64,000 nt of DNA from Kordia aestuariivivens (GTDB lineage: Bacteria; Bacteroidota; Bacteroidia; Flavobacteriales; Flavobacteriaceae): contig NZ_JACGWS010000010.1 of NCBI RefSeq assembly GCF_014397005.1, positions 174,152 to 238,151 on the forward strand, read 5' to 3'. Both the position numbers and the translations under genes were made by a program. Under the pieces are notes generated by a model that was not told the DNA's origin, did no database searches, and worked only from the letters and a program-made list of their open reading frames with translations. This document shows positions 56,722 through 64,000 of the stretch, one piece after another; position 1 is the first letter of the stretch; every line of letters begins with the position of its first letter.

Positions 56722-57909
56722 TTATTCTATAAAAGGATCTGAAAACTTGGTATCCGTGACAACGGTATTGTCAGTAAACGTTTGCATAAAGGCAACTAAG
56801 GCATCTTTTTCAGCTTGCGTTAAATTCATTTGAATCGGTTGCCCATTTTGATCGCGCAAGCGATTGTCTAAGGCTTGACCATTTTGAATTCCTGAATTGT
56901 AGAACTCAACCACTTCTGCTAAAGTTGTAAATCGTCCGTCGTGCATAAACTGTGCTGAGGTTGCTATATTCTTTAACGATGGCGATTTAAAAATGATCGT
57001 TTCACCAGCATCCAAACCATTGCTTCTTGAATTGGCAGCAAGTGCAAATGTTGGCAATTGATGACACGTTGCACAATTGATTCCACCTTGGTTGGTGGTG
57101 AAAATTTGTTTCCCTAAGTTTTCTTGTGCTGTAAGTTGTGGAAAATTTTGATTGATTCCATTTCCTGGCACATTCGGATCGTAGTTTTGTGCGAATGCTT
57201 CATCAAACCTACTATCTGTAGAAACCATGCAACGAATGTATTGTGCTAAGGCTAGTTGAATACGTCCTTCCGTAATGGCTCCATCGCCAAAAGCAAGTTC
57301 AAATAGCGCTGGGTAATAGGCAATGGTATTCATTTTCGTGATTAACGCATTTAAACCGCCATTACTGGCATCAAAGCCCATTTCTACACTATTGATAATT
57401 GGTTCTGTAGTTTGATCTTCCAAGGTTGTCGCACGTTTGTCCCAAAAGAATGATTCGCCTTCGTAAAAACGCGCATTCAACAATCGCATGGAATGTGCTC
57501 CGGTAACATTTACACCATCAAATCCTGTGCTAAACCGATTGTTATCTGTAAAAGCAATTGTTTGGTCATGGCAACTTGCGCATGAAACCGCATCATTAAT
57601 GCTTAGTTGCTTGTCAAAAAATAAAATTCTACCCAAAATAGCACCTGTATCAGTTGCTTGATTGTTAGCTGGCTCATTAGTATCACCTACGGAATTCACA
57701 TAATGAATTGGATAATCAGGATTGCTGTAATTTGGCAAGCTGCTAAAGTTGATTGTAAAATAGTCAGACATGTCAATTCCGTTTACTTCAGTATCAGTTG
57801 GAATTGTAGGCGTGTCTGTGTTTTCTTCTGGAATTTCTGTGTAAACATCCTCATCAGATGCGCACGAAAATAAAATTAGGACAGGGAATAGAAATACATA
57901 CTTTCTCAT
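56722..57909 (-). CDS. Di-haem cytochrome c peroxidase (lipoprotein)
   Basis: 395 aa, lipobox LILFSC|ASDED. Two haem-c motifs CASCH (C110, C113, H114) and CATCH (C279, C282, H283) and the MauG/CCP layout (GRILFFDKQLS, FMHDGRFTTLAEVVEFYN). It reduces hydrogen peroxide in the periplasm using two haems. Stand-alone gene. Confidence 0.93.
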   Translation of the reverse strand: MRKYVFLFPVLILFSCASDEDVYTEIPEENTDTPTIPTDTEVNGIDMSDYFTINFSSLPNYSNPDYPIHYVNSVGDTNEPANNQATDTGAILGRILFFDKQLSINDAVSCASCHDQTIAFTDNNRFSTGFDGVNVTGAHSMRLLNARFYEGESFFWDKRATTLEDQTTEPIINSVEMGFDASNGGLNALITKMNTIAYYPALFELAFGDGAITEGRIQLALAQYIRCMVSTDSRFDEAFAQNYDPNVPGNGINQNFPQLTAQENLGKQIFTTNQGGINCATCHQLPTFALAANSRSNGLDAGETIIFKSPSLKNIATSAQFMHDGRFTTLAEVVEFYNSGIQNGQALDNRLRDQNGQPIQMNLTQAEKDALVAFMQTFTDNTVVTDTKFSDPFIE

Positions 57910-58138
57910 TGGGTCTCGGTTTTAAAATTCATAAAGTAGTATTTCTCTAATAGGCAAATTGATTGTGGTTTTAGTATAAGATGTTTTTTAGACTAAAAAC
58001 TTGCGTAATGGTTTAATATTTTTCTAATTAAAATAAAAAAGAGCTCTTTTTTAGCCTCTTATTCTGAAGTGTCGGAATGATTTTGTGGAGTGTTCAAATG
58101 CAGTTATTACAGTAGTTATGAAGAAAGAAGATAAAAGA
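57910..58138. other. Gene-free region with AAAAAAGAGCTCTTTTTT palindrome
   Basis: Perfect 18-bp palindrome at 58035-58052; otherwise AT-rich. No ORF supported. Confidence 0.4.
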
Positions 58139-58160
58139 AAAGCGAGCCGAAGCCCGCTTT
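58139..58160 (-). terminator. Terminator of the Cys-rich peptide gene
   Basis: On the minus strand AAAGCGGGC-TTCG-GCTCGCTTT (one G-T pair), then a T-rich run. It lies 7 bp after the peptide stop. Confidence 0.7.
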
Positions 58161-58167
58161 GATGATA

Positions 58168-58323
58168 TTAATTATTATGAGGTGGTTTTGGACAACTAAG
58201 GTGACAGGTTTGTCCTGGAAAAAGATTACAAGGATTACAATGAATAATGCCTCCATTGATTTCTTTTTGCTGTTGCTTTTCTATAATTTTAATACGCTCA
58301 AGGGCTAAAATATTTTTTAACAT
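58168..58323 (-). CDS. Cys-rich double-glycine peptide precursor
   Basis: 51 aa. Leader-like first 25 residues (MLKNILALERIKIIEKQQQ, then KEINGG) end in a double glycine, the cut site of C39-type bacteriocin peptidases. The core has four Cys in C-x2-C...C-x3-C order plus Pro and His. The LALER motif recurs in the Asp-rich peptide at 15060-15245. Terminator downstream, TTACGGGAATCCCGTAA palindrome 51 bp upstream. No transporter or modification enzyme nearby. Ribosomal natural product or secreted peptide (inference). Confidence 0.7.
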   Translation of the reverse strand: MLKNILALERIKIIEKQQQKEINGGIIHCNPCNLFPGQTCHLSCPKPPHNN

Positions 58324-58374
58324 AATATAAAGTTTTGATTAGATAAAAAAGTATAAAAACAAATGATGAACCAC

Positions 58375-58391
58375 TTACGGGAATCCCGTAA
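58375..58391. promoter_or_regulatory. TTACGGGAATCCCGTAA palindrome
   Basis: Perfect 8-bp arms around one A, between the divergent peptide genes, 51 bp before the minus-strand peptide. Same half-site and similar distance as 15299-15316. Confidence 0.55.
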
Positions 58392-58413
58392 TTAACATTT
58401 AAATAGTAATCAC

Positions 58414-58433
58414 TCGTAATTTATAAATCACGA
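58414..58433. promoter_or_regulatory. Near-perfect palindrome TCGTAATTTATAAATCACGA
   Basis: 20 bp with one mismatched pair, 77 bp before the 58511 gene. Second candidate operator in the same divergent promoter. Confidence 0.4.
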
Positions 58434-58476
58434 ATACTACCATTCATTTTTCTATATAATATCAGGCAGCCTTACT

Positions 58477-58484
58477 TAACTTTG
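58477..58484 (+). promoter_or_regulatory. TAACTTTG -7 element
   Basis: Exact TAnnTTTG, 26 bp before the lanthipeptide-like gene. No convincing -33 was found. Confidence 0.45.
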
Positions 58485-58510
58485 GGTATAATTTTAAAAA
58501 TTATGTTATT

Positions 58511-58714
58511 ATGAAAAAGAAAGAAATCAAATCATTAAGCCTTAACAAAAGATCTATTTCAACGCTTCAACAAGATAGTGTTGTCGGTGGAGCAACAATT
58601 GGTACTTTGTGTGCACTAATTAGTAACGTTTTTGCATGTCCTTCTGAGACGTGTATTTCTACGGCGCAAACCGGTGGAGTCGTTCAGCCAACTTGTGCTA
58701 ATTGTGATCAGTAA
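58511..58714 (+). CDS. Class I lanthipeptide-like precursor
   Basis: 67 aa. Leader MKKKEIKSLSLNKRSIS matches the K-x2-L-x-L-x-K-x3-I leader of Bacteroidota class I lanthipeptides, ending at Gly26-Gly27. The core (28-67) has five Cys and many Ser/Thr, the substrates for dehydration and thioether rings. No LanB, LanC or transporter is in the window, so maturation enzymes must be elsewhere. Followed by a strong terminator. Confidence 0.75.
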   Translation: MKKKEIKSLSLNKRSISTLQQDSVVGGATIGTLCALISNVFACPSETCISTAQTGGVVQPTCANCDQ

Positions 58715-58738
58715 TTAGGTATAAACTGAATCACTCAG

Positions 58739-58770
58739 AAATCGCCTAGAAAGTAATTTTTAGGCGATTT
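58739..58770 (+). terminator. Rho-independent terminator
   Basis: AAATCGCCTA/TAGGCGATTT, 10-bp perfect stem with 12-nt loop, then CTTTTCCTTTT. Closes the lanthipeptide-like gene. Confidence 0.75.
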
Positions 58771-58793
58771 CTTTTCCTTTTGCAGGAATTGTA

Positions 58794-59687
58794 TCAGAAC
58801 AACTCAACTGTCGTATCTGCGTCTTCCTTTGTAATCGTAACCAATAGTTTTCGCAATCCTAAACTATTGACTTTGTATATTTTAGTACCAACGGTCCAAT
58901 TTTCTTTGCGTAAGGCGTTTGGCATCATCGGGAAACCATAACTAAACTTTGAACCATCTTTTTTGGGTCCGATCACAAAGAATTGATTTCTATTAAAATT
59001 ATTATTCTTTATTTTAAACCGAATCCATTCTGCATCTGGGTTTTTAACGGTATTCTTTTCTGCCAGACTTAAAATCTGTCCATCTTTTTTCGTTTTCTTA
59101 TTGATCGTTTTTGGCGAATTTACATAGATGAGTTTTCCGCTATTGCTCACTTCCGCATGAAGCGTATTGATCACGTTTACTTTGGCATTTCCCCAACTCC
59201 AGATATTTACAAAGGCATTTTCGGCAACTAACTTAGAAGCGTCCACTTTGGCAAGTTCAACACCAATGCGTAACTCTTTCGTTTTTCCTTCTAAAATAAT
59301 GGTTCCTACGGGAGAAGTCAATTGCAAATAGTCGTTGTCAACATTGATAACCTTTGTGACATCGTGTGTGCCTGTTTCTACATGACGTAAGTTTGGTGCA
59401 CCAATGGTAATTATTGCTTTCTGCGATGGTTGAATCCATTCTTTCTGATCCAAATGCAGCGTGTTTCCAACGACTTCTGTATCGATCAAGTCAAATAGAT
59501 TTTCGTCGGTCGTAATCGTCATGCCTTCTGGCGCTGATTGATCAATTGTAACTTGCGCATAAAAGTTGATTTTTATCTTTTGAACGCTTTCTATTGGAAA
59601 AGTTCTCGTGCTAATCTTTTTGTTTCCTTTTACTTGTGCCATTCCTGAGAATCCGATCAGGAGCAACAATACTGTGATATGTTTCAT
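58794..59687 (-). CDS. GIN-domain (DUF2807) secreted protein
   Basis: 297 aa, signal peptide MKHITVLLLLIGFSGMAQ. The region about 30-190 has the repeating beta-helix strands of the head GIN domain (INFYAQVTIDQS, NLRHVETGTHDV, AEVSNSGKLIYVN). Usually anchored or secreted; role unknown. Last gene of a three-gene operon. Confidence 0.85.
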   Translation of the reverse strand: MKHITVLLLLIGFSGMAQVKGNKKISTRTFPIESVQKIKINFYAQVTIDQSAPEGMTITTDENLFDLIDTEVVGNTLHLDQKEWIQPSQKAIITIGAPNLRHVETGTHDVTKVINVDNDYLQLTSPVGTIILEGKTKELRIGVELAKVDASKLVAENAFVNIWSWGNAKVNVINTLHAEVSNSGKLIYVNSPKTINKKTKKDGQILSLAEKNTVKNPDAEWIRFKIKNNNFNRNQFFVIGPKKDGSKFSYGFPMMPNALRKENWTVGTKIYKVNSLGLRKLLVTITKEDADTTVELF

Positions 59688-59703
59688 TTTTTTTGATATT
59701 GAT

Positions 59704-60087
59704 TTAATGAGCTATTGTTTTTCCTTTCGCTACATCAAAAGTAGCTTCGTATACAAGTGTTTGCGGTTTATATTCAAACTGTAAAGTACGATTTGGTTGA
59801 TCTTTCAATTCGTATTGCTTTTGATTGACAAACTTGAACCGAATGCTTGAAGTCGCCGTTTTTTTACTAAACGTTCCTTCGTAAATTCCATCGTTATTTT
59901 CGTCGGTTAATGGAATTGTTACTTTCCAGGAAGGATTTGTGAAGTTTCCTTTAAGACCAACGTTTTCAACAGTTGAAAGACCATTCATATCAACTTTAAA
60001 TGTGACTGTTTTCTCATGTGTTTCCTGAACACAACTTTGTAATGAAATTGCTAGGATAATGGTTGAAAGTATGATGAGTTTTTTCAT
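59704..60087 (-). CDS. Small lipoprotein with CBM20-like fold
   Basis: 127 aa, lipobox AISLQSC (Cys19). TVTFKVDMNGLS, VGLKGNFTNPSWK and DENNDGIYEGTF follow the starch-binding-domain-like pattern seen in Bacteroidota envelope proteins. Middle gene of the operon (gaps 16 and 11 bp). Confidence 0.7.
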   Translation of the reverse strand: MKKLIILSTIILAISLQSCVQETHEKTVTFKVDMNGLSTVENVGLKGNFTNPSWKVTIPLTDENNDGIYEGTFSKKTATSSIRFKFVNQKQYELKDQPNRTLQFEYKPQTLVYEATFDVAKGKTIAH

Positions 60088-60098
60088 GATGCTTTAAT

Positions 60099-60587
60099 TT
60101 ATGATTCTGTATATGAGTATTGATTGCGGACAAATTTCCCTGGCGCGTCTTTAAATTCCACTTCTTTCTTCATAGAAAGTTGATGCTCATTAAAAGAGTA
60201 GGTGATGTATATTGTAGCGTCTCTATTCGCGTCTTTTCCTTCGTACCTAGTTTCAACTTCGATGCTTCCGTCGGTTGATCTTTGAACACGGATTATTTTT
60301 TCGTTTCCTAAATACGTTCCGTCTTTTTTAATCTTGATCGTACTTTTATCGTTCGCACTTTCTTCGGTGGTGTATTTTTTATAAAAGATGATTTTGTTTT
60401 TCTCCACTTCAATTCTAAGTGTTGTTGGCAATATGACTTCTTTGCTGTCACTGTAATTTACGTACATCAATTCGCCCGTCCAGTTAGTATTGTCTAAACT
60501 TTCAAAATCTGAAATGCTTACTTTTTGTTGTGCTTGCGCGAATGTTGCCAGTGCGATAGAAATAATTACTGTGATGATTGTTTTCAT
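60099..60587 (-). CDS. Secreted hypothetical protein
   Basis: 162 aa, signal peptide ending about ATFAQAQ. Beta-rich with ELMYVNYSDSKEV and YITYSFNEHQL; a lipocalin-like secreted fold is possible. Not recognised. First gene of the GIN operon. Confidence 0.65.
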   Translation of the reverse strand: MKTIITVIISIALATFAQAQQKVSISDFESLDNTNWTGELMYVNYSDSKEVILPTTLRIEVEKNKIIFYKKYTTEESANDKSTIKIKKDGTYLGNEKIIRVQRSTDGSIEVETRYEGKDANRDATIYITYSFNEHQLSMKKEVEFKDAPGKFVRNQYSYTES

Positions 60588-60692
60588 AATGATGATTTTA
60601 TTTTTGATTAAATGATTGTTTTAAGTTTTACTTTTGAAATTTTAAGAATGTTTGAGTTAAATAGTTGATTGGTATTTTTTTATTTTCTTTCT

Positions 60693-60846
60693 CTTTGTTC
60701 GCACAAAGAAAAGAAACAAAAGAAAGTGCGCTTTTTCCAGAGGTGTTTTTAGCTGAAAAAGCTAAAACCGTATCCATTTTTCTAAATTTTCTCCAAGGCT
60801 TCAAAAATTCTTAACGAAAAATGTATACTACACTGCGGAAAAAGAA
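60693..60846. repeat. Dispersed repeat copy (direct), partner of 56381-56570
   Basis: Starts with the hairpin CTTTGT-TCGC-ACAAAG and shares the 18-nt and longer blocks named under 56248-56721. Between the GIN operon and DoxX. Confidence 0.7.
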
Positions 60847-60856
60847 TCCGTTGCGT

Positions 60857-61357
60857 TTAATCAAGCTTTAATCTTTTAGCGATTAGATAATCCAATCCGA
60901 AACGACCCGAACCTAAGTATAGATTGTAAACTGCAATCCATAAAAAGCCTAAGGCTGGAAGCATTCCCCAAGTTCCTTGTCCCCATTTCTGAAGAAAGAT
61001 GGCAACCAACATGGTACACATGATTAGAAAGGAAGCAATACGTGTTTGCAAGCCGAGGGCTAAGAAAAGTCCGCCAACGGCTTCGCTAAATGCGCCCAAC
61101 CAAGCAAAGAGTACTGGAAACAGCGCGAAGATTCCGCCATATTCGGCAACATCTTCCGGAAACCAAGCGGCCACTTCAAATAAGTTTAAATTTTGACTTT
61201 CGTCTGTCCATGGCATTCCAAATTTGCTTGCGCCAAAATCAATAGCGAGTAAAAGGCCACATACAATTCTTATGAAGGCAAATAATACATCAGCGAACCA
61301 ATGTTTTTGTGTAATTGGAGTTGTAAGTCTTTTTAAATAGGTTTTGATCGTTTTCAT
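60857..61357 (-). CDS. DoxX-family membrane protein
   Basis: About 166 aa from MKTIKTYLKR (the frame runs to 61405). Four membrane helices; FIRIVCGLLLAIDFGASKFGM and AVGGLFLALGLQTRIASF are DoxX signatures. Poorly known quinone- or redox-linked membrane protein. Confidence 0.88.
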   Translation of the reverse strand: MKTIKTYLKRLTTPITQKHWFADVLFAFIRIVCGLLLAIDFGASKFGMPWTDESQNLNLFEVAAWFPEDVAEYGGIFALFPVLFAWLGAFSEAVGGLFLALGLQTRIASFLIMCTMLVAIFLQKWGQGTWGMLPALGFLWIAVYNLYLGSGRFGLDYLIAKRLKLD

Positions 61358-61463
61358 GATGCGTAAAGTTTGTATCGTTTGTTTGATACAAATTTGCGAC
61401 ATCACGCTTGGTTGAACGACTTATTACGTATGGAGACGGCTTATTGTACGATTTGAGACGCGT

Positions 61464-61481
61464 TTCCCGCGTAGGCGGGAA
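61464..61481. repeat. TTCCCGC-GTAG-GCGGGAA hairpin
   Basis: Perfect 7-bp stem, third member of the hairpin family at 23611 and 41751. It directly precedes the 16-bp minisatellite. Confidence 0.65.
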
Positions 61482-61490
61482 TCTCTTGGG

Positions 61491-61917
61491 TCGCTTCGCT
61501 TTTGGGGTCGCTTCGCTTTTGGGTCGCTTCGCTGTTGGGTCGCTTCGCTTTTGGGTCGCTTCGCTTTTGGATCGCTTCGCTTTTGGGTCGCTTCGCTTTT
61601 GGGTCGCTTCGCTTTTGGATCGCTTCGCTGTTGGGTCGCTTCGCTGTTGGGTCGCTTCGCTTTTGGATCGCTTCGCTTTTGGGTCGCTTCGCTTTTGGGT
61701 TGCTTCGCTCTTTGATCGCTTCGCTTTTGGGTCGCTTCGCTCTTTGATCGCTTCGCTCTTTGATCGCTTCGCTTTTGGATCGCTTCGCTGTTGGGTCGCT
61801 TCGCTTTTGGATCGCTTCGCTTTTGGGTTGCTTCGCTCTTTGATCGCTTCGCTTTTGGGTCGCTTCGCTCTTTGATCGCTTCGCTCTTTGATCGCTTCGC
61901 TGTTGGATCGCTTCGCT
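61491..61917. repeat. 16-bp minisatellite, array 1 (27 units)
   Basis: Unit TCGCTTCGCT plus six variable bases (TTTGGG, GTTGGG, TTTGGA, GTTGGA, CTTTGA). Starts at 61491, then 61508 to 61908 at an exact 16-bp period (26 units); one 17-bp step after the first. The long frames on both strands here are produced by the repeat and are not genes. Confidence 0.95.
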
Positions 61918-62202
61918 GTATATTCTTATGATCCGTCATTACGAACGCTAGTGAAGTAATCTGTTTGTAGTGTAACGCGATTGACGGGTTGCTTTGTAGC
62001 TTCGCTAGGTATTTTCTATCATAATGTTGGATTACTTTCATTCCGCATTTAATGAGGTGTTATATAGTTATTTATAAATAAATAAGACTTACATTTCAAG
62101 TCTGGTAATTTAAACCAAATCCCTAATCAACAAGAGCTTGAATTATTACCACACAGATTTCTATTTATAATTAATAAATAGCCCCCTAAAACCCTCTAAA
62201 AC

Positions 62203-63591
62203 ATGAAAAAATTAGTATTATTATTTATCATCAATTGCTGCTTTCAAATAAGTGCTTCGGCTCAATGTGGTCAAACAGGAATAGACTCTGGAGTTTGTTA
62301 CAATAGTACTGATGGTTTACAAGCTATTGCAGTTGATATAGGCATTCCTACAGATATAATTGTTGTTGATTTTACAGCAGGATCTATAGAGACTTGTTGT
62401 GATGAAATCGTTGTCTATTCTGGTGCTCTTGGAAGTGGTACTGGAGGAACTCAGATTTACAATGCATCACAAGGTTCAGGTACCTTTGCAGGATTAAGTT
62501 TTACAGCAGCTGCGCCAGGTGAATACTTAAGTATTTATGTGAACGCAGATGGTTCTGTTGATTGTACTACCGAAGGAAGTATAAGTCCTGTATATAATAC
62601 ATCTTGTATAGGATGTGGTCTAACAGGAGTAGACTCTGGAGTTTGTTACAATAGTACTGATGGTTTACAAGCTATTGCAGTTGATATAGGCAGTCCTACA
62701 GATATAATTGTTGTTGATTTTACAGCAGGCTCCATAGAGACTTGTTGTGATGAAATCGTTGTCTATTCTGGTCCTCTTGGAAGTGGCACTGGAGGAACTC
62801 AGATTCACAATGCATCACAAGGTTCAGGTACCTTTGCAGGATTAAGTTTTACAGCAGCTGCGCCAGGTGAATACTTAAGTATTTATGTGAACGCAGATGG
62901 TTCTGTTGATTGTACTACCGAAGGAAATATAAGTCCTGTATATAATACATCTTGTATAATTCCATCAATAGGATGTGGTCTAACAGGAGTAGACTCTGGA
63001 GTTTGTTATAATAGTACTGATGGTTTACAGCCTATCGCAATTAATATAGGTATTTCTACAGATATAATTACTGTCAATTTTACAGCAGGCTCCATAGAGA
63101 CTTGTTGTGATGAAATCGTTGTCTATTCTGGTCCTCTTGGAAGTGGCACTGGAGGAACTCAGATTCACAATGCATCACAAGCTTCAGGTACCTTTGCAGG
63201 ATTAAGTTTTACAGCAGCTGCGCCAGGTGAATACTTAAGTATTTATGTGAACGCAGATGGTTCTGTTGATTGTACTACCGAAGGAAGTGTAAGTCCTGTA
63301 TATAATACATCTTGCCCAACTTTGGGTATTGATACTGTTCGTTTTGATACTTCAAGTTTGACGATATATCCTAACCCAACATCAAATTTTGTGACACTAA
63401 AGAATCCAGAAAATATAAAATTAAAAAACATAAGCATACACGATTTAACAGGGCGCTTGGTTAAAACGTTAGACGCAACGAATGTTACTGATAAATTACA
63501 AATAGACTTGTCAGACTTATCGAGTAATATTTATTTTTTATCTGCTGAAACTGAGAAAAACAAAATAACGTTTAAAGTGATTAAAGAGTAA
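62203..63591 (+). CDS. T9SS-exported protein with three CUB-like repeats
   Basis: 462 aa, signal peptide to about residue 21 (ASAQ). Three near-identical repeats of about 116 residues start at the Cys of C(G/I)xTGxDSGVCYNS and contain ETCCDEIVVYSG, a CUB-like pattern with paired Cys. The last 80 residues (LTIYPNPTSNFVTLKN ... KVIKE) are a type A T9SS sorting domain, so the protein leaves the cell or is surface-attached. Both flanks carry the 16-bp minisatellite. Confidence 0.88.
   Translation: MKKLVLLFIINCCFQISASAQCGQTGIDSGVCYNSTDGLQAIAVDIGIPTDIIVVDFTAGSIETCCDEIVVYSGALGSGTGGTQIYNASQGSGTFAGLSFTAAAPGEYLSIYVNADGSVDCTTEGSISPVYNTSCIGCGLTGVDSGVCYNSTDGLQAIAVDIGSPTDIIVVDFTAGSIETCCDEIVVYSGPLGSGTGGTQIHNASQGSGTFAGLSFTAAAPGEYLSIYVNADGSVDCTTEGNISPVYNTSCIIPSIGCGLTGVDSGVCYNSTDGLQPIAINIGISTDIITVNFTAGSIETCCDEIVVYSGPLGSGTGGTQIHNASQASGTFAGLSFTAAAPGEYLSIYVNADGSVDCTTEGSVSPVYNTSCPTLGIDTVRFDTSSLTIYPNPTSNFVTLKNPENIKLKNISIHDLTGRLVKTLDATNVTDKLQIDLSDLSSNIYFLSAETEKNKITFKVIKE
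62266..63315 (+). repeat. Three in-frame 348-bp coding repeats
   Basis: Units begin at 62266, 62614 and 62974 (spacings 348 and 360, the latter with a 12-bp insertion). Nucleotide identity is very high, pointing to recent duplication or gene conversion. Confidence 0.9.
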
Positions 63592-63622
63592 ATCTAATAA
63601 CAGAAGTGTTTTTTTGTTGATG

Positions 63623-64000
63623 TCGCTTCGCTGTTGGATCGCTTCGCTTTTGGGTCGCTTCGCTTTTGGGTCGCTTCGCTGTTGGGTCGCTTCGCTTTTG
63701 GGTCGCTTCGCTTTTGGGTCGCTTCGCTGTTGGGTCGCTTCGCTGTTGGATCGCTTCGCTGTTGGGTCGCTTCGCTTTTGGGTCGCTTCGCTTTTGGGTC
63801 GCTTCGCTTTTGGATTGCTTTGCTTTTGGGTCGCTTCGCTTTTGGGTCGCTTCGCTTTTGGGTCGCTTCGCTGTTGGGTCGCTTCGCTGTTGGGTCGCTT
63901 CGCTGTTGGGTCGCTTCGCTGTTGGGTCGCTTCGCTGTTGGGTCGCTTCGCTGTTGGGTCGCTTCGCTGTTGGGTCGCTTCGCTGTTGGGTCGCTTCGCT
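63623..64000. repeat. 16-bp minisatellite, array 2 (at least 24 units, cut by window end)
   Basis: Same TCGCTTCGCT unit as array 1 at an exact 16-bp period from 63623 to 63991, reaching the last base. It continues beyond the window. The 3' part is homogeneous (GTTGGG spacers). Confidence 0.95.

Noticed and set aside
61491..61917. Possible CRISPR array
   Set aside because: The unit is only 16 bp, the variable part is six bases drawn from a few words, and no cas gene is near.
61408..62041. Long open frames on both strands rich in RSDPKAKR or GSLRFWVASLL repeats
   Set aside because: They arise because a 16-bp unit (48 bp per three units) has no stop in several frames; no start signal, domain or non-repeat sequence supports a gene.

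Overview
The window is AT-rich chromosomal DNA from a member of the Bacteroidota, most likely a marine Flavobacteriaceae. Kordia or a close relative is a guess from overall gene style; no marker gene proves it. Evidence for the phylum: a TonB-dependent receptor with a carboxypeptidase-regulatory-like N-terminus, a type IX secretion (T9SS) C-terminal sorting domain, many Bacteroidota-style lipoproteins, a GIN-domain (DUF2807) protein, a TonB C-terminal domain embedded in a VIT/VWA protein, and TAnnTTTG-type promoter elements. No rRNA, tRNA, CRISPR array or complete transposase was seen.

Layout. 1-9.2 kb: TonB receptor, sugar dehydrogenase-cytochrome c fusion, surface PNGase F with extra Ig-like domains, M1 aminopeptidase and patatin. 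9.2-12 kb: four small hypotheticals, including an HExxH membrane protein and a HEPN-like protein. 12-18.6 kb: FMN glutamate synthase-like and M20 hydrolase pair, an Asp-rich peptide, two related phosphatases (one fused to a histidine phosphatase) and an OMPLA-like barrel. 18.9-22 kb: a PcrA/UvrD helicase whose 3' end is duplicated around a two-gene AT-rich cassette. 22-27 kb: ArsR-SRPBCC pair with a double operator, triple CBM48 protein with a retropepsin-like protein, and a pentapeptide-repeat membrane protein. 27-37 kb: a large VIT/VWA/TonB_C/DUF2135 protein behind a tightly packed seven-gene operon (helical protein, glycosyltransferase, Asp beta-hydroxylase, two paralogous GT-B-like proteins, class III aminotransferase, GNAT) that looks like an undescribed modification pathway. 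37.5-46.8 kb: mostly housekeeping (tsaC, mltG, FAD oxidoreductase, ompA-like, GT2, holA), with a dead integrase tail at 42.75 kb.

47-56 kb is the most unusual part. First comes a Septu-like defence module in which an HNH nuclease is fused through a 15-residue polyglutamine linker to an AAA ATPase, beside a second HNH protein. Next to it are three eCIS-core (DUF4157) proteins with near-identical N-termini and unrelated C-termini, two of them followed by small lipoprotein-like genes: a polymorphic effector array without local eCIS structural genes.

56.7-64 kb: a di-haem peroxidase, two divergent ribosomal-peptide precursors (one lanthipeptide-like, one Cys-rich with a GG leader), a GIN-domain operon, DoxX, and a T9SS-exported triple-repeat protein flanked on both sides by a perfect-period 16-bp minisatellite. 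Two of the small peptide genes (15.2 and 58.3 kb) share a LALER leader motif and a TTACG...CGTAA palindrome at nearly the same distance upstream. Similar ACGG-type palindromes lie before the 42.6 kb hypothetical and the eCIS effector array. Several families of short intergenic palindromes (REP/REPIN-like) are scattered through the window.
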